Shown here one piece after another: positions 19,155 to 31,271 of a stretch of 64,000 nucleotides of DNA. The stretch's first letter is position 1. The number at the start of each line of letters is the position of its first letter. The stretch covers positions 12,866,092 through 12,930,091 of the forward strand of contig CM059623.1 in NCBI GenBank assembly GCA_030435675.1. Direction: 5' to 3'. Source of the DNA: Steinernema hermaphroditum (lineage: Eukaryota > Nematoda > Chromadorea > Rhabditida > Steinernematidae). The notes under the pieces were generated by a model that searched no databases, was not told the DNA's origin, and saw only the letters and a list, made by a program, of their open reading frames with translations. Made by a program: the position numbers and the translations under genes.

Positions 19155-22100
19155 AAAAAGATCGATAATATTGTAAACTTGATATATGCATGCTGAAGTA
19201 AGAAAAATCGGTTTAACGAATAATGGTTAAGTGTAAAATACCCGGATAATGTGACCGTGAAATGAAAATCCCGTGTGATGTGAAAATGTCAAAAATCCCG
19301 TGCATGTTCCGGCTTCCAGAAGGAGTTGAGGGCGTCCAGATCAAGGATGTGCAAGAGTCGAGAGTCAGGACCCGAGAGTGTCAAGTTTGCCTGCTTTTGT
19401 CATCCATACTTTGCGATTTTCTTTACAAATCTTGAGGAGCACACGCGCGCAGAACGAATGAGTTACATTTACTCTTTTTGGACCGAATCCGAGCTCACCT
19501 CGGAATCCACCCTCCCCGGACTCGAAGTCCAAACGGAGGAAGACTCGATTATTGGAACAATTAACACAGGGAGTGATGGCGAGTAAACGGAAGCGACTAG
19601 GAAAACCATCCATACAATGTTCGCATGGAAAAATTTCAGAATGTTCGTGTTAGGACCGAGGCTACTCTCATCTCGCCACTCTCGACTATTTCGATAGTCG
19701 AGAGGCAAAAAAACCCCTCGAGAGTCCGAGAGTCCAGAGTCGATACTGTACACAACCCTGATCCAGATGCAGTAGTCCTTCGACATCGAGAGTTTTGACG
19801 CCAGGCTTTTGAAGGGGAAGATTGAAAACATGTTAGAGAACCTGTACTGTAAGTGCTGCATAATATTTATCCAATTTATGATACACCCGATGAATAGGGA
19901 CTGCGCAAGAACTTATTCTGAAAAGCAATTCGAAAGCTTTCGCTTCAATCGGTCACTTTCTTTGGTCCAAGTTCCCTTCACGATATAATCATGGTCAATT
20001 TATTGTGGCGTCTATTCATCATTGCATAAGTAAAATGGGAATCGGTCGGCGCTTTAGCGCCGTCATATAATTATACGAAATGGGTTTTCGTACAGATCTG
20101 GCAGCAACCTTTCTTTCTCATTCACGTACCACACACGGTCATCAAATGTCGACTGCCTGAGAACTGTCCATGCTTCCTGGTAGGTTAATTATACACTAAT
20201 TTCTGTGGACCTATTGCAATTAGTATGTCTAGGTGGGGTCGGCGGTGTCGAACTCGAATCTACTGCCAACTCGACACTAATTTCGAGCTGCTGATTCCCT
20301 CCGAAAGATCAGAAAGCCAATGAACGATAGCGAAATGTATGACTTTTATTCCAATTATATCCGAGTATATCAATGAACACTACGGTGACTCCTCGGGTTG
20401 ACTGAATCAGGTTCATGTCATATCGGAAATGTAGATTTACTTGTTTTTAGTGATTGGTAGGCACGCGCTCAATCCTTTTCCGCGTGTGGTTTATCATGAC
20501 ATTTTGAAATTTGTAGTAATCAGGTAAGCAGACCTGTAAGTGCTACATTACATCATTCCAATTGGTGATTAACTTACTGAATAAGGACTTCTGTTATTAT
20601 CTATGCTGGATTTGCTAGTCATAGAAACATTGCAAAAAAATTGCGAAACATACCGGGTCGTTTACAGTAAAATTCGCTTTCAGATCTGTACTTCAGAAAG
20701 GGGTGGAAGTACATGATATTTTTCGGGGTTGACTACTGCCCGAACACTATGAATACATTTTTTGAAGGAGATGAACTGTGGCGATCTTCAACCAATCGTC
20801 AACGCTGACGGAAACCAATGCAGAATTAAAAATAACGCCATTTTGGACCAAAAGAAAAAAGTGAAGACAAAAAGGGCTCGGGAATCTGCCAAACCAACTA
20901 ATTACCAAAACGAAAGGAATCAACAAACCGAAAGGCGAGGTGAGCTTCGTTTAATTTTGAATATTTTGAATATTTAGGCGATATTTAAATAAAACGAACT
21001 TGACACACATCGTCGTTCCTGTGGCATTTTCCGTTCCTGAGCCGAACGCTTTCCATGTACAAATATAGACTGAAATGACAGGAAGGTGTCGGACATCAGC
21101 ACATGAATTTGCAGGGTAGCTGGAAACGGTTCCATATTTCTCCCATGTATGAATGTGTGCTGAGAAGATTCTAAGAGTTTATTTTAAGCGCCGTATTACG
21201 GCCACAACGAGTCGACCTATCTCCAACGACGGTTTGCGGTCAGTTGCACGAATGGGCTAGCATATGGCGATTCGAAAAATTTGCGAAAATCTAAGAGATA
21301 AGAGAAGTGATGCAGTTATACGAATTTTTCTTGCAAATGGAAATATGAGAACGTTAGTCCTTCCAGAAGATTTTAGTACAACTATGAGATCACAAAAATA
21401 AACCGAATTGTAACGAAGATATCAAGCGAAAACTAAGCCCATAATACGCATGATTTTAAGTTCGATTTTAGAGCGCTTCGATTTGAACATTCCGATTCTT
21501 GCCGCCAACAAATTCGCTCACGATTTACACGCGATCAAGATAGCAATAACAGCATGGCAAGAAATCGCATTGGGGCGATAAAACCTAGCAAAAGTTCCGC
21601 AACGGAAGAATCAGGTGATCAGCAGCAATCACCAATCAGCGATGAATTCAAACGCCTCGCTCGCACGGTAAAAGTCTGTTCCATTTAATTGGTGCGGGAA
21701 ATCATCAGTTGCAGTGGATTGAATCCAACAAACACGGCGACACGTCGAATCGAGTCGTGCGAAGCGACAGAAAATCTGTAAAATTGGACAAATACAAACG
21801 ATGTTATGAATGATCGTTTAGGCACTTCGCATTCTTCATTCGCAGCAGCTTCTATGTAACTTTCTTACGAAAAAACGATAGACTCAAGAGGTCTTCAGAA
21901 CGACGCATCATCCGATTTATTCGGTGAGCAGATGACCGTGTCATATCACTTTAATGCATGGTTGAGATGATGTCATTCTCGAACAAGGCGTGATGAACAC
22001 CGGCAGACCATCTCCGGTAGCGAATTATCCGTTTCGTCGAGTTTTTGACCATGTGAAAAATGAAAAATCACAGCTGTAGGACATCATATATACGTCAATC

Positions 22101-22357
22101 CACAGCCCATGTCCCAATAAGCACTGTTGTGTAGATAAATATTACTGTGCTTAGCAGCTTCAATCAATAGTCCCGGTCATCATCGATTAAATACGTTTTA
22201 TTATCATAAATGTGCTTGTTCTGACATGGACAAAGCACATGGTGTACGCGATCAGTCTTTATCAGGGACACCCTAGAATACAGAAGCACACAATACAGCT
22301 CATTCTAAGGGGTTCAGGGACTGTGTAGATTGTCTAGTTCGCTCTTTCTTCAACACA
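19155..22357. other. Gene-poor region
   Basis: No gene is recognised. Around 19320-19750 the sequence is rich in CGAGAGTC/GAGAGTCC units, a dispersed-repeat signature, which generates frames on both strands (19326-19586, 19469-19861). A lysine-rich frame at 20762-20977 has no motif. The rest is AT-rich and unremarkable. Confidence 0.45.
19679..19704. repeat. Perfect 11-bp hairpin
   Basis: CTCTCGACTAT is followed by a four-base TTCG loop and its exact complement. It lies within the GAGAGTC-rich repeat stretch, so it may be a repeat end rather than a transcript structure. Confidence 0.6.
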
Positions 22358-23305
22358 TTAAAAAGTGCGAACAGAAAGAACATCAACATCTCCAAAAATT
22401 TCAAACTCGCTGACTTCGTTACAGCAATCTCTAAGCATGAATGTGTAATAACGTTTTCCATTAACGCTGACCAAAATTGCATCGTTGATCGCAATGAACT
22501 CCAAGACGAACAGTGTGCCATGGGAAAACGGCATGTACGATCTCTCCTCTCGATGCCACTTACGATGCTTGTTGTTCATGACGACACAGTTTTCTTCAAA
22601 TCGAGGGTTGAAATGGAAAATGGTCTTCCACCAGCTTTTGAAGTTGCACGTAAATTGCGATGATCTGGCACGTGGACGTCCAACGACCTCAACCCGCCGA
22701 GGTGAGGCGAAACCCTTCAATTGAGTAATCTAAAGGATCATCAGTAACAATGACCCAAATTGCGTGTTTCATACGTCACATGACTCACAATCGTCCGAAT
22801 CATATGGGTTAGGTTCTCGGTCGGGAACGTGGCTCACCGGCGCCTCAATGTGCACCACGTGGAACCACTTATTGGACTCTCTGCATGTACCTGTTCCAAC
22901 GAGGCGGATGTACTCTACAGGGCGACGTTCAAATTCGAGGTACTGCCAACTGCTACATTGCACTTCTGTCTTGTCGGCCACTCGTTCCCATTGGTCGCCG
23001 TCGGGTGATGTCTCTACGTAGTAGTGATACCAACGAACATCTCCGTCCCACAAACGAAACCTAAACAAACGTTCAGTGGAAAACAGTCGACGATGCACTC
23101 ACCCAATGGAGCTCAACATGTAGGGCTGCGCAAGTTTGATCGTGATCGAACCTTCGCCTATATCATGAACATAATAATTTTCCGGGTGGTCCCAGTAGAT
23201 TCCGTTGATGATACAGTCAATTTCCGCATTATCACAGCCAGTTCGTCCCTCTATGATTGTGCATCCTTGCTCGGCGGTGGCCACGTTTCCCTCTGGCTCG
23301 GCCAT
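22358..23305 (-). CDS. Fusion of BTBD9-type F5/8C (discoidin-like) domain with a galectin domain
   Basis: Minus-strand exons 23305-23103, 23060-22838, 22729-22358 (265 aa), phases consistent. Residues 10-142 match the C-terminal F5/8C-like domain of BTBD9: GCTIIEGR, LAQPYMLSSI, LWDGD, YYVETSPDGDQW, VGTGTCRESN, FHVVHIEAP. Exon 3 (143-265) is a galectin domain with the sugar-binding set intact: H181, N183, R185 in HFNPRF, N194 in VVMN, W200, E203 and R205 in WHREER; it ends GDVDVLSV. No signal peptide, as is usual for galectins. No BTB or BACK domain is seen. Exon 2 could alternatively read on to a stop 55 nt later, giving an F5/8C-only form. Predicted role: cytosolic or unconventionally secreted glycan-binding protein. 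An inverted partial copy lies at 30593. Confidence 0.82.
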
Positions 23306-23507
23306 TACAATCTGAACTCAGAAGAATGATGATATATCTGATTATAAGTGTTGTTTGTGAATTGAAAATCGATCATCGTAAATCCTCGGAAATTGCATTG
23401 CAGCGATTAAGTTGAAGTGAAATATGTAGTGCTATGTATTTTTGGAAGACAGGATGAAGACATTGGTTCGAAAGATGAAACTGGGCGCATGAGATGGACA
23501 AATATAG

Positions 23508-23642
<135 letters not shown>

Positions 23643-23716
23643 TAAATTGGGTCATCTGAGCAAACAGTTCCCTTTACAGTCGCCTCCTCTGCACAATCGA
23701 ACCTATCGTAGCACGT

Positions 23717-23788
23717 GGGGGCATAGCTCAGTGGCAGAGCATTCGACTGCAGATCGAGAGGTCCCCGGTTCAAATCCGGGTGCTCCCT
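23717..23788 (+). tRNA. tRNA-Cys(GCA)
   Basis: A 72-nt cloverleaf. GGGGGCA pairs with TGCTCCC, the anticodon is GCA within GACTGCAGATC, and the T-arm is CCCGG-TTCAAAT-CCGGG. It is separated from the divergent tRNA-Pro by 115 bp. Confidence 0.95.
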
Positions 23789-23999
23789 ATGTTTTCCTTT
23801 TTATCGTATTAATTACTCAACATCGGGTAATCAATTATAGACCGCTATTAGACACACATAGATCTTTAGAACCGTAAATAAAAAATTCGTAAATAATGTA
23901 GAACCATTGTCAGAACGTTAACGTTTCTTGATATTTCGAAGTGTGCGAAAGACTAGCCAAGAAAAGAACGAAAATATCACACAAACAAGATTCGAATGT

Positions 24000-24110
24000 A
24001 GCCTTTAAATACCCAGTTTCGAAAACTGTAGGGGTGAATAACGCGAAATAGGTTGCTGCCAGTAAACGCGGAACAAGAGAGAGAGCGCACCGATCAATAG
24101 AAATGTCGCT
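24000..24110 (-). promoter_or_regulatory. Possible promoter region of the F5/8C-galectin gene (left copy)
   Basis: A GAGAGAGAG run and, on the minus strand, TATTTAAAGGCTAC followed by TTCTTTTCTTGGCTAGTC are conserved in the right arm (29685-29825), where they also point toward the F5/8C copy. Conservation within an otherwise diverged part of the duplication suggests function; promoter identity is inferred. Confidence 0.3.
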
Positions 24111-24713
24111 CGAAGCGGTTGTTTTTTGGTTGCTAAATCAAGATGCGGGTCCGCTCGCAAGGCGCGACCAGTGACGGAGAAGTAAACAATCTGCCTTTGA
24201 TGAGTCATCGAGCACACGAAATGTTAGAAAACTGAAAAGTTCATCGCGATTGGATCTGGCCAAGACATATTTGTACAATGTGTAAAATATTCCGAAGAGA
24301 GAAGATTGAGGGATAAACGAGATATGAATCGCAAACCTTGTCATGTGAAATGAATTCCGATCAAGTCAATACATATCTTCAATCTCCACAGTGGTAGGAT
24401 CAGGCCGACAAACTGCCCAACAAACGGTGTTGGGAGAGTTTGTTTTAAAAAAAGATCTCACAATTCAGACACGAAACCATTTCAGTTCCCTTTGAGCACA
24501 TAGAATTTTGGCGCTAGTAGTTCTGATCTGCATGATATGCTAGCCCTTGGAAGTAGCAAGTACTTTTATTCAAAAATCTATTACGAACATATTTGGGATG
24601 TATTTGTATGTGATTGTTACACAACTAGGGCATGCAGTAATTATTTAAAACATTTTTGATCATGCCAACTTCAACTCGTTCGAAATATCATTAAAGAAAT
24701 ATTTTACAGAAAC

Positions 24714-24917
24714 ATGAATATGCGTATTCTGTTCCTCGGTGCCCCTTTGATTCGGTTCGACAATCCGCACCGACTACCCCAAGTGTTACTGGGGAGAATG
24801 TATCACTTTCTTCCAATTCATCATTGCAAGAACGGATATACCGATGTCACCTGGAAGTACTGTGAGAGTTACTTTTGGGGCTTTTTCGGCAAGCAGTTCG
24901 GCAATCTCTTATGCTAA
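24714..24917 (+). pseudogene. Broken CYWT peptide gene copy
   Basis: This is a duplicate of the gene at 25630, sharing also the ~45 bp upstream (CGTTCGAAATATCATTAAAG and on). A 5-bp deletion in the signal-peptide region and a 1-bp deletion before HHCKNGY shift and then restore the frame, so the N-terminus and CKNGYTDVTWKYC survive. The central CYW segment is read in the wrong frame and the terminal CCPN is replaced by GNLLC. Two of the six family cysteines at the front and one at the end are lost. It is open throughout, but most likely non-functional. Confidence 0.75.
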
Positions 24918-25629
24918 TCACCATATTTATATATTCTACTATATGTTTGTCACATATGAGTTTGATTTTCGTAGGAACAAATGAACTGCGAATCACAAAG
25001 AAAGTGAATGAACTCTCGTTCACTCAACTCATCTGAGTGAAAGAGAGAGAGAGCGATGACGATATGCATTTCGGCCGTCGTTGCTGGCGCAATGATCTCC
25101 GTGGCTCCCAGAAGGCCTGGAACACCAGGAAGCCGTAGTTCGAACGCCAAGAACCCGCCACCATCACCCGACTTCACCGCGTCACCCACTTAAACCAAAG
25201 AATCATTCGAACTCCAAACTCCGCGCCTCCAGCCGCTCCGATGCTGGAAATCCACCGCATTTATGGATACCAACCTAATAGAAACGTCTGTCATGCTTTT
25301 ACCTTCAAACAGACAAAACTGTTGGTGATGATCATAGTATAGGTAATGGTGAAAGTCTACTAATCGTCAACTCCCTGTCATCTCTCTGAATTCCTCTGCT
25401 CTTGAGAAGCATCGCATTCCACGACACGAACTCATCAGCCACCTCCGTTTCTTGTCAACATCTGGTATGCCAGCATTGTTCTCTTCTATATGTATACTTT
25501 CTCCAAGTCTTTTTATTTGTCAAACTTTCGCTTCCAGTGCAAACGTCATCTCATCTCTCTCTTTCCGCGAACGGAAACCTTCATTCTACAATCGTTCGAA
25601 ATATCATTAAAGAAATATTTTACAGAAAC

Positions 25630-25839
25630 ATGAATATGCATATTGTGTTCCTCTGTGCCCTTTTGATTGGCTTCGGTTCGACAATCCGCACCGACAACCC
25701 CAAGTGTTACTGGGGAGACTGCATCACTTTCTTCCAATTTCATCATTGCAAGAACGGATATACCGATGTCACCTGGAAGTACTGTGAGAGCTACTTTTGG
25801 GGCTTTCCCGGAAAGAAGGAATACTGTTGTCCGAATTGA
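25630..25839 (+). CDS. Secreted six-cysteine CYWT-family peptide
   Basis: A 69-aa single-exon peptide. The start is at MNMHIVF, directly followed by a hydrophobic signal segment (FLCALLIGFG); the longer upstream frame has no such support. A TTTTACAG acceptor is 5 nt before the ATG, suggesting trans-splicing. The mature peptide has C26, C31, C40, C52, C66, C67 with CYWGDC, CKNGYTDVTWKYC and EYCCPN. Spacing C-x4-C-x8-C-x11-C-x13-CC is shared, with variation in the last loop, by genes at 26233, 34348, 35334 and 41766. I know no named family with this pattern. A secreted, disulfide-stabilised role such as host defence is plausible but unproven. Confidence 0.75.
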   Translation: MNMHIVFLCALLIGFGSTIRTDNPKCYWGDCITFFQFHHCKNGYTDVTWKYCESYFWGFPGKKEYCCPN

Positions 25840-26232
25840 TAATTTCTAAGTGATCATAATGAAGAATTTGCTGTTTGTCGCTCAGGCATGTCCACTATTC
25901 TGCCATTTGTTGAAAATAATCACTCATCACACAGTCATAGAGCGTAGACAGGAATTTGTCGAACCACCGAATTCACAGACGCTTAATCAGGATGAACTTT
26001 TTTTGATTAGTTTGCTGCACCAGTTCCTACGTGCCTTTTTCAGATGTTTCTCGGTCAGGATCCCATATATTAAACGGTAATCATTTAGTGACAGTGACAC
26101 AGCGGTGCTCGGACTATACTTGCCCATTTTTAATCGAAATATCAACTATTCAAATCGCGCTGTTTTTGGGCATCGCTGATCATCTCTGACCGTGTTGGTT
26201 GCTCTGGACTCTTAATGCCGTTTCAGATAGAC

Positions 26233-26448
26233 ATGAAGCTTCCTCTCTTCGTTCTCATCGCTTTTGCAATTAGCTCAGCTGCGCAGATAGGTGCAAACGA
26301 CAGTCTGTGTTACTGGACCGATTGCATGGTACTCTGGACGTCAAACCTCTGCAAGGAAGGGTTTGAGGTTTCTACATGGAAATATTGCTATAAATATCCT
26401 CAAAGACTTACCGCCATTAGAAAGAGGGAATATTGTTGCCCGAAGTAA
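26233..26448 (+). CDS. Secreted six-cysteine CYWT-family peptide
   Basis: A 71-aa peptide. The ATG at 26233 lies 6 nt after CCGTTTCAG, a probable trans-splice acceptor; the in-frame ATG 18 nt upstream would precede that acceptor. A signal peptide (LPLFVLIAFAISSAAQ) is followed by a mature part with CYWTDC, CKEGFEVSTWKYC and EYCCPK; cysteines at 26, 31, 40, 52, 68, 69. The mature sequence is basic (KREYCCPK). Its ~480-bp unit, including the upstream region, is duplicated at 27303-27831, where the copy is damaged. Confidence 0.75.
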   Translation: MKLPLFVLIAFAISSAAQIGANDSLCYWTDCMVLWTSNLCKEGFEVSTWKYCYKYPQRLTAIRKREYCCPK

Positions 26449-27610
26449 CTGTTACGTAACCGTTGATAAAGATTGTCGAGTGTTCTACTTTCATTCAACT
26501 AGCATCGACTAGCTCGTAACAGATGGTTAAAAAACAAGGTCAATGAAGTTCCTTGTCGGTGTACCAAACCGAGCCGGAAGTGAGCGCAGACAATCCACAA
26601 TAAAGTGCTCCACGAGTAGGTGTACTTTTTAAAAGTGAGTATTTATCACCAAAAAGACAAACATTTCACTAGAGGTATACAACATTTAACTGTACGGTCG
26701 CATGGCCACCCCCACTGCAGAACAGGAGAGGTTCCAAGTCGAAACATTCCATTTACTCCGTTTTTGGCGCCCTTGCAAACTTTAGCTCTTTTTCGTTGCT
26801 GCTGTTTGCAACAGTGCCGTACAAGTCGTTACCAGATAAAGACCACAGACCACAACTCAATCATCGGCTTCTCTCTCTGATCCATACACTCAAGTAGTTC
26901 TAGGGATCATGTAACTAGAACCCGCTTGACCTCATTAGTCAGGAAAAATGAAGCACCCTATTATTTTGACACTGTAAGAAGAGAGCGCCATGTGCGCTTA
27001 GAAGCTAAGATCCTGCTGTAAGCGCGACCAGTATAGCATACCACCAACGGAATAAATAGTCCCTCGGAAAGGTCCTTGAAGGTTCGGTGTTTCGGATCTC
27101 CAGGTGGTGCTTCGTTGACCATGGACATAAAATGGTTCAGAGAAAGCGGAGAACATGTAAGAACGGCATACAAACTCACTGTCTGGAGACGCAATCAATC
27201 ACCCGTTCGAATGCGCTAACCCATCTTGTTCCAGGATCACATAGTGCGAAAATGGACGTAAAACAAAAAGAGAGAGGAGTAGAGAGGAATTTCCCAAACC
27301 GGTGAATTCACAGACGCTTAGTCAGGAACATGCCCTTCTATTGGTTAGCTGAACCAGTTTCTACGTGCCTTTTTCCGGTGTTTGTTGCTCATGATTCTAT
27401 AAAATAAACGGTAATCATTTGGTGATGACAGTGGCACAGCGGTACTTGGGATGTGTTTGTCAATTCTTAATCGAAGAATCAAGTATTCAAAGCTTGCTGT
27501 CGCCGATTTTTGTGTTCCGTATAATTTTCTGGCATCGCTGATCATTGTCGAACGTGTTTATCGGATAAGTTTTACGATCTTTTGTACTTATTATGTCGTT
27601 TCAGGTAGAC

Positions 27611-27831
27611 ATGAAGTTTTCTCTGGTCATTCTCGTCCTTTTCTAATAGGCGCAACTGTACAGGTAGATTCGAACGAAACTCCCTGCTATTGGACCAATT
27701 GCATGGTACTCTGGAAATCGAACCACTGCAAGAAAGGGTTTGAGGTTTCTACATGGAACTATTGCTTAACACTCGAGGCTGTTGAACAATTTCACATGCT
27801 TTCAAAGAAGGAATATTGTTGCCCGAAGTAA
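27611..27831 (+). pseudogene. CYWT peptide gene with broken signal peptide
   Basis: A copy of the 26233 unit. The ATG at 27611, after GTTTCAG, is conserved, but the frame reads MKFSLVILVLF and then hits two stops (TAATAG), because of small indels. The mature region remains intact in another frame: CYWTNC, CKKGFEVSTWNYC, KEYCCPK, with the family x11 spacing between the third and fourth Cys. AATAAA at 27852. The only way to express it would be from an upstream start in the other frame, giving no signal peptide. Likely a recent pseudogene. Confidence 0.7.
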
Positions 27832-27839
27832 TCGTTTTC

Positions 27840-28829
27840 TCATAAAATTGCAATAAATATTTTCGATACATTACGACGTATTACGTCAGCCGCCAGTAAC
27901 ATTGAGGACCAACAATAATAAAACTGCTCGAGTTCTCGATGTTGAATGATTAACACGAAAGAAGAAACGATAGGGAGCATGTCGCGACAAACGTGTCTGC
28001 GACCTTCTTTGAGCCTCATTTCTGTTGATTGTTATATTAATAACAAAGCATTACAGTGCTAACTGTCTCTGATCCAGCAGCAAGTCATCGGAAGACGCAT
28101 CCACCACGGATGCAAGAAGATCGCGTCGAAACGTCTCGTTGCAGTTTTTACATGATCTTCAACATCAAGCAAAAAGTGCAAGGAGACAAAATCCGAAGTT
28201 TACCAGTCTACGCCTTGGTCTCGACACGAAGAATCTTTCAAGCGCAGAACTTTCGAAAACATCCACCGTAGCTGCGCGGACGGGCTGCAAACGATTGGAA
28301 CGCGAAGCCGTTGAGTGAAAACCGTAAGCGGTGGAGTTAGAACCGCGAAGCCGCTGTGCAGGGAACAAAGACGCGGGTCTGCGAAGAACGTCGCGAAGAA
28401 CTTGGACCATTGTGATTCTGTGTATGCAGAAGGTCTTATATTTGGCTGTGCTTGTGATTTGCATCTGCTTGTAACGTTGCTTGGTGACAGTAAAAGGTTA
28501 ACTGTACACCTTTCGTGTTTATCTGTGGGCGAACATAGTCGTGTTGCGTGCCACTATCTGCTTTGATCCTCTTCGTCATCCGGGACGAACGATCACTGCT
28601 TTCTCGCGGAACTTAGGCCGACAACATTCGGGTTGTCGCGATCTAAGTCGGTATTGTGCTGCAGTCTTGTGGATTTACCGCGTGGCGACAGCGGTTTGCG
28701 TACTTAGCGTGGCTTTGCGCATCTCGTTGTTTTGGGCGAGCATTCACTGCAGTTTGAGCGACCGCTTGCGTGGAACTTATAAAGGGAGTCAGAGCGGAGG
28801 AGCCATTCTCCTGCCTCGACCCTTTTTCC
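27840..28829. other. No recognised gene
   Basis: Frames such as 28165-28464 (minus) and 28541-28966 (plus) partly overlap the tRNA-Cys pseudogene and show no domain. The 28250-28760 stretch is comparatively GC-rich, yet I see no splice structure. Confidence 0.4.
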
Positions 28830-28901
28830 ATAGAGCACCCGGATTTGAATCGGGGACCTCTCGATCTGCAGTCGAATGCTCTGCCACTGAGCTATGCCCC
28901 C
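28830..28901 (-). pseudogene. tRNA-Cys pseudogene
   Basis: Matches the intact tRNA-Cys with anticodon GCA retained. G53 of the T-stem is changed to A, breaking the conserved 53-61 pair. The 3' acceptor strand ends TGCTCTA instead of TGCTCCC, so the last two pairs with GGGGG are damaged. Paired divergently with the intact tRNA-Pro at 29017 over a 115-bp spacer. Confidence 0.8.
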
Positions 28902-28966
28902 ATATGCTACGACAGCTTCGATTGCGCACAAGAAACGACTATAAAGGGAACTGTTTGCCCAGATGA

Positions 28967-29200
<234 letters not shown>

Positions 29201-30116
29201 TAGGCGGTCTTAAGGCCGCAGTTCCACTTGTGTAACAACCACATACGGCTAAACCGCAAATTGACAAATTCTTGAAAGCGACTGATCGATAACCTGATTT
29301 TTTCGAAAGGGAACCTTCCAAAGTGTCCGCCTCAGATGGGGTCATGCAGATCACCCAGATGAAAACTACTAATAACAGATGACGCCAAAATTCTTTTGAA
29401 GATAAGAATTGACTTGATCGGAATTCATTTGAACTGACAAGGTTTTCGACGCATATATTGTTTGGCTTTTAACATTGGAATATTATACGATGAATCTGTT
29501 TCAATCGCGATGAACTTTTCACTTTTTAACGTTCTGTGTGCTCGGTGACTCATCAAACGCTGATTCTTCAGTTCTCCGAGCTGGTTTCGCCTTGTGAGCG
29601 GAACCGCATCTTAATTTTGTAACCAAAAAAACAGCCGTTGCGAGCGGCGATGGGCACGTTTCTAGTGATCGTTCCGCTCTCTCTCTCTCTCTTCCGCGTT
29701 TAATTGGGCAACAACCTATCTCGAGTTATTCGTCGGTACACTTCTCCAGAGAAGGTATTTAAAGGCTACGCTCCACTGTTGTTTGCATTCGGATATTTCC
29801 GTTCTTTTCTTGGCTAGTCGCAATCATTCGCGATCTTCGAAATATTTGCTTAACGTGCTGAAAATGCTCCAATCATTGTTTACTGAAAATGGATGAGAAG
29901 GACTTAGACCTACTTGAATAATATAGGTAAAACATTTCGCCACAAACCGTTCTATTGCTCACTAGTTTTGCAATTGTGTACAATTCCATGCAATTTTTCG
30001 TATTATTTTCGAATGTTAACGAATTTATGGCTCTGAAGATCTATGTATCATCATCAGTGGCTGAGCGATCCATGTTTGATTGCCTGATGCTCAGTGATTA
30101 ATACAAAAAAAACATA

Positions 30117-30181
30117 AAGAGCACCCGGATTTGAACCGGGAACCTCTCGCAGTCGAATGCTCTGCCACTGAGCTGTACCCC
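30117..30181 (-). pseudogene. tRNA-Cys pseudogene with anticodon-arm deletion
   Basis: Matches tRNA-Cys, but five bases (AGATC) are deleted just after the GCA anticodon, so the anticodon stem cannot form. The acceptor and D-arm side also differ (GGGGTACAGC). The partner tRNA-Pro at 30297 is intact; the spacer is 115 bp. Confidence 0.8.
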
Positions 30182-30255
30182 ATGTGCTATGATAGGTTCG
30201 ATTGTGCAGAGAAGGCGACTGCAAAGAGAACTGTTTGCTCAGATGACCCAATTTA

Positions 30256-30390
<135 letters not shown>

Positions 30391-30592
30391 CTATATTTGT
30401 CCATCTCATGCGCCCAGTTTCATCTTTCGAACCAATGTCTTCATCCTGTCTTCCAAAAATACATAGCACTACATATTTCACTTCAACTTAATCGCTGCAA
30501 TGCAATTTCCGAGGATTTACGATGATCGATTTTCAATTCACAAACAACACTTATAATCAGATATATCATCATTCTTCTGAGTTCAGATTGTA

Positions 30593-31141
30593 ATGGCCGA
30601 GCCAGAGGGAAACGTGGCCACCGCCGAGCAAGGATGCACAATCATAGAGGGACGAACTGGCTGTGATAATGCGGAAATTGACTGTATCATCAACGGAATC
30701 TACTGGGACCACCCGGAAAATTATTATGTTCATGATATAGGCGAAGGTTCGATCACGATCAAACTTGCGCAGCCCTACATGTTGAGCTCCATTGGGTGAG
30801 TGCATCGTCGACTGTTTTTTACTCAACGTTTGTTTAGGTTTCGTTTGTGGGACGGAGATGTTCGTTGGTATCACTACTACGTAGAGACATCACCCGACGG
30901 CGACCAATGGGAGCGAGTGGCCGACAAGACAGAAGTGCAATGTAGCAGTTGGCAGCATCTCATTTTTGAACGACGCTCGGTAGAATACATCCGCTTGGTT
31001 GGAACAGGAACCTGCAGAGAGTCCAATAAGTGGTTCCACGTGGTTCACATTGAAGCGCCGGTGAGGGACGAGCCACTGTCTAGTAAGCGCAAGATCGCTG
31101 CTTATAATAGTTCGATTTTACCATGCGGCATTGTTTTTTAA
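30593..31141 (+). CDS. Truncated duplicate: F5/8C (BTBD9-like) domain only
   Basis: Exons 30593-30795 and 30838 onward are the inverted copy of F5/8C exons 1-2 of the 22358 gene. Exon 1 translates identically (68 residues) and exon 2 differs at a few positions (SSWQHLIFERRS versus SSWQYLEFERRP). After the conserved GCG CCG donor (GTGAGG) the sequence is unrelated. Reading through gives a tail VRDEPLSSKRK and on to a stop at 31141, about 169 aa in all. No galectin exon is found downstream. It may be a functional single-domain protein, but a truncated pseudogene is equally possible. Confidence 0.55.
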
Positions 31142-31271
31142 TTCCTTTTTATATGTAATTCCTACATTTCATGTTGAAAAAGTGCAGATCTACTTATTTT
31201 AAATGTAGCATGAAGACACATGAACATGAGCGTTTAGGATTTACAGTGCTTACGGCGGGCATCACCCCAAG

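Noticed and set aside
28541..28966. 141-codon plus-strand frame
   Set aside because: Its 3' third runs antisense through a tRNA-Cys pseudogene.
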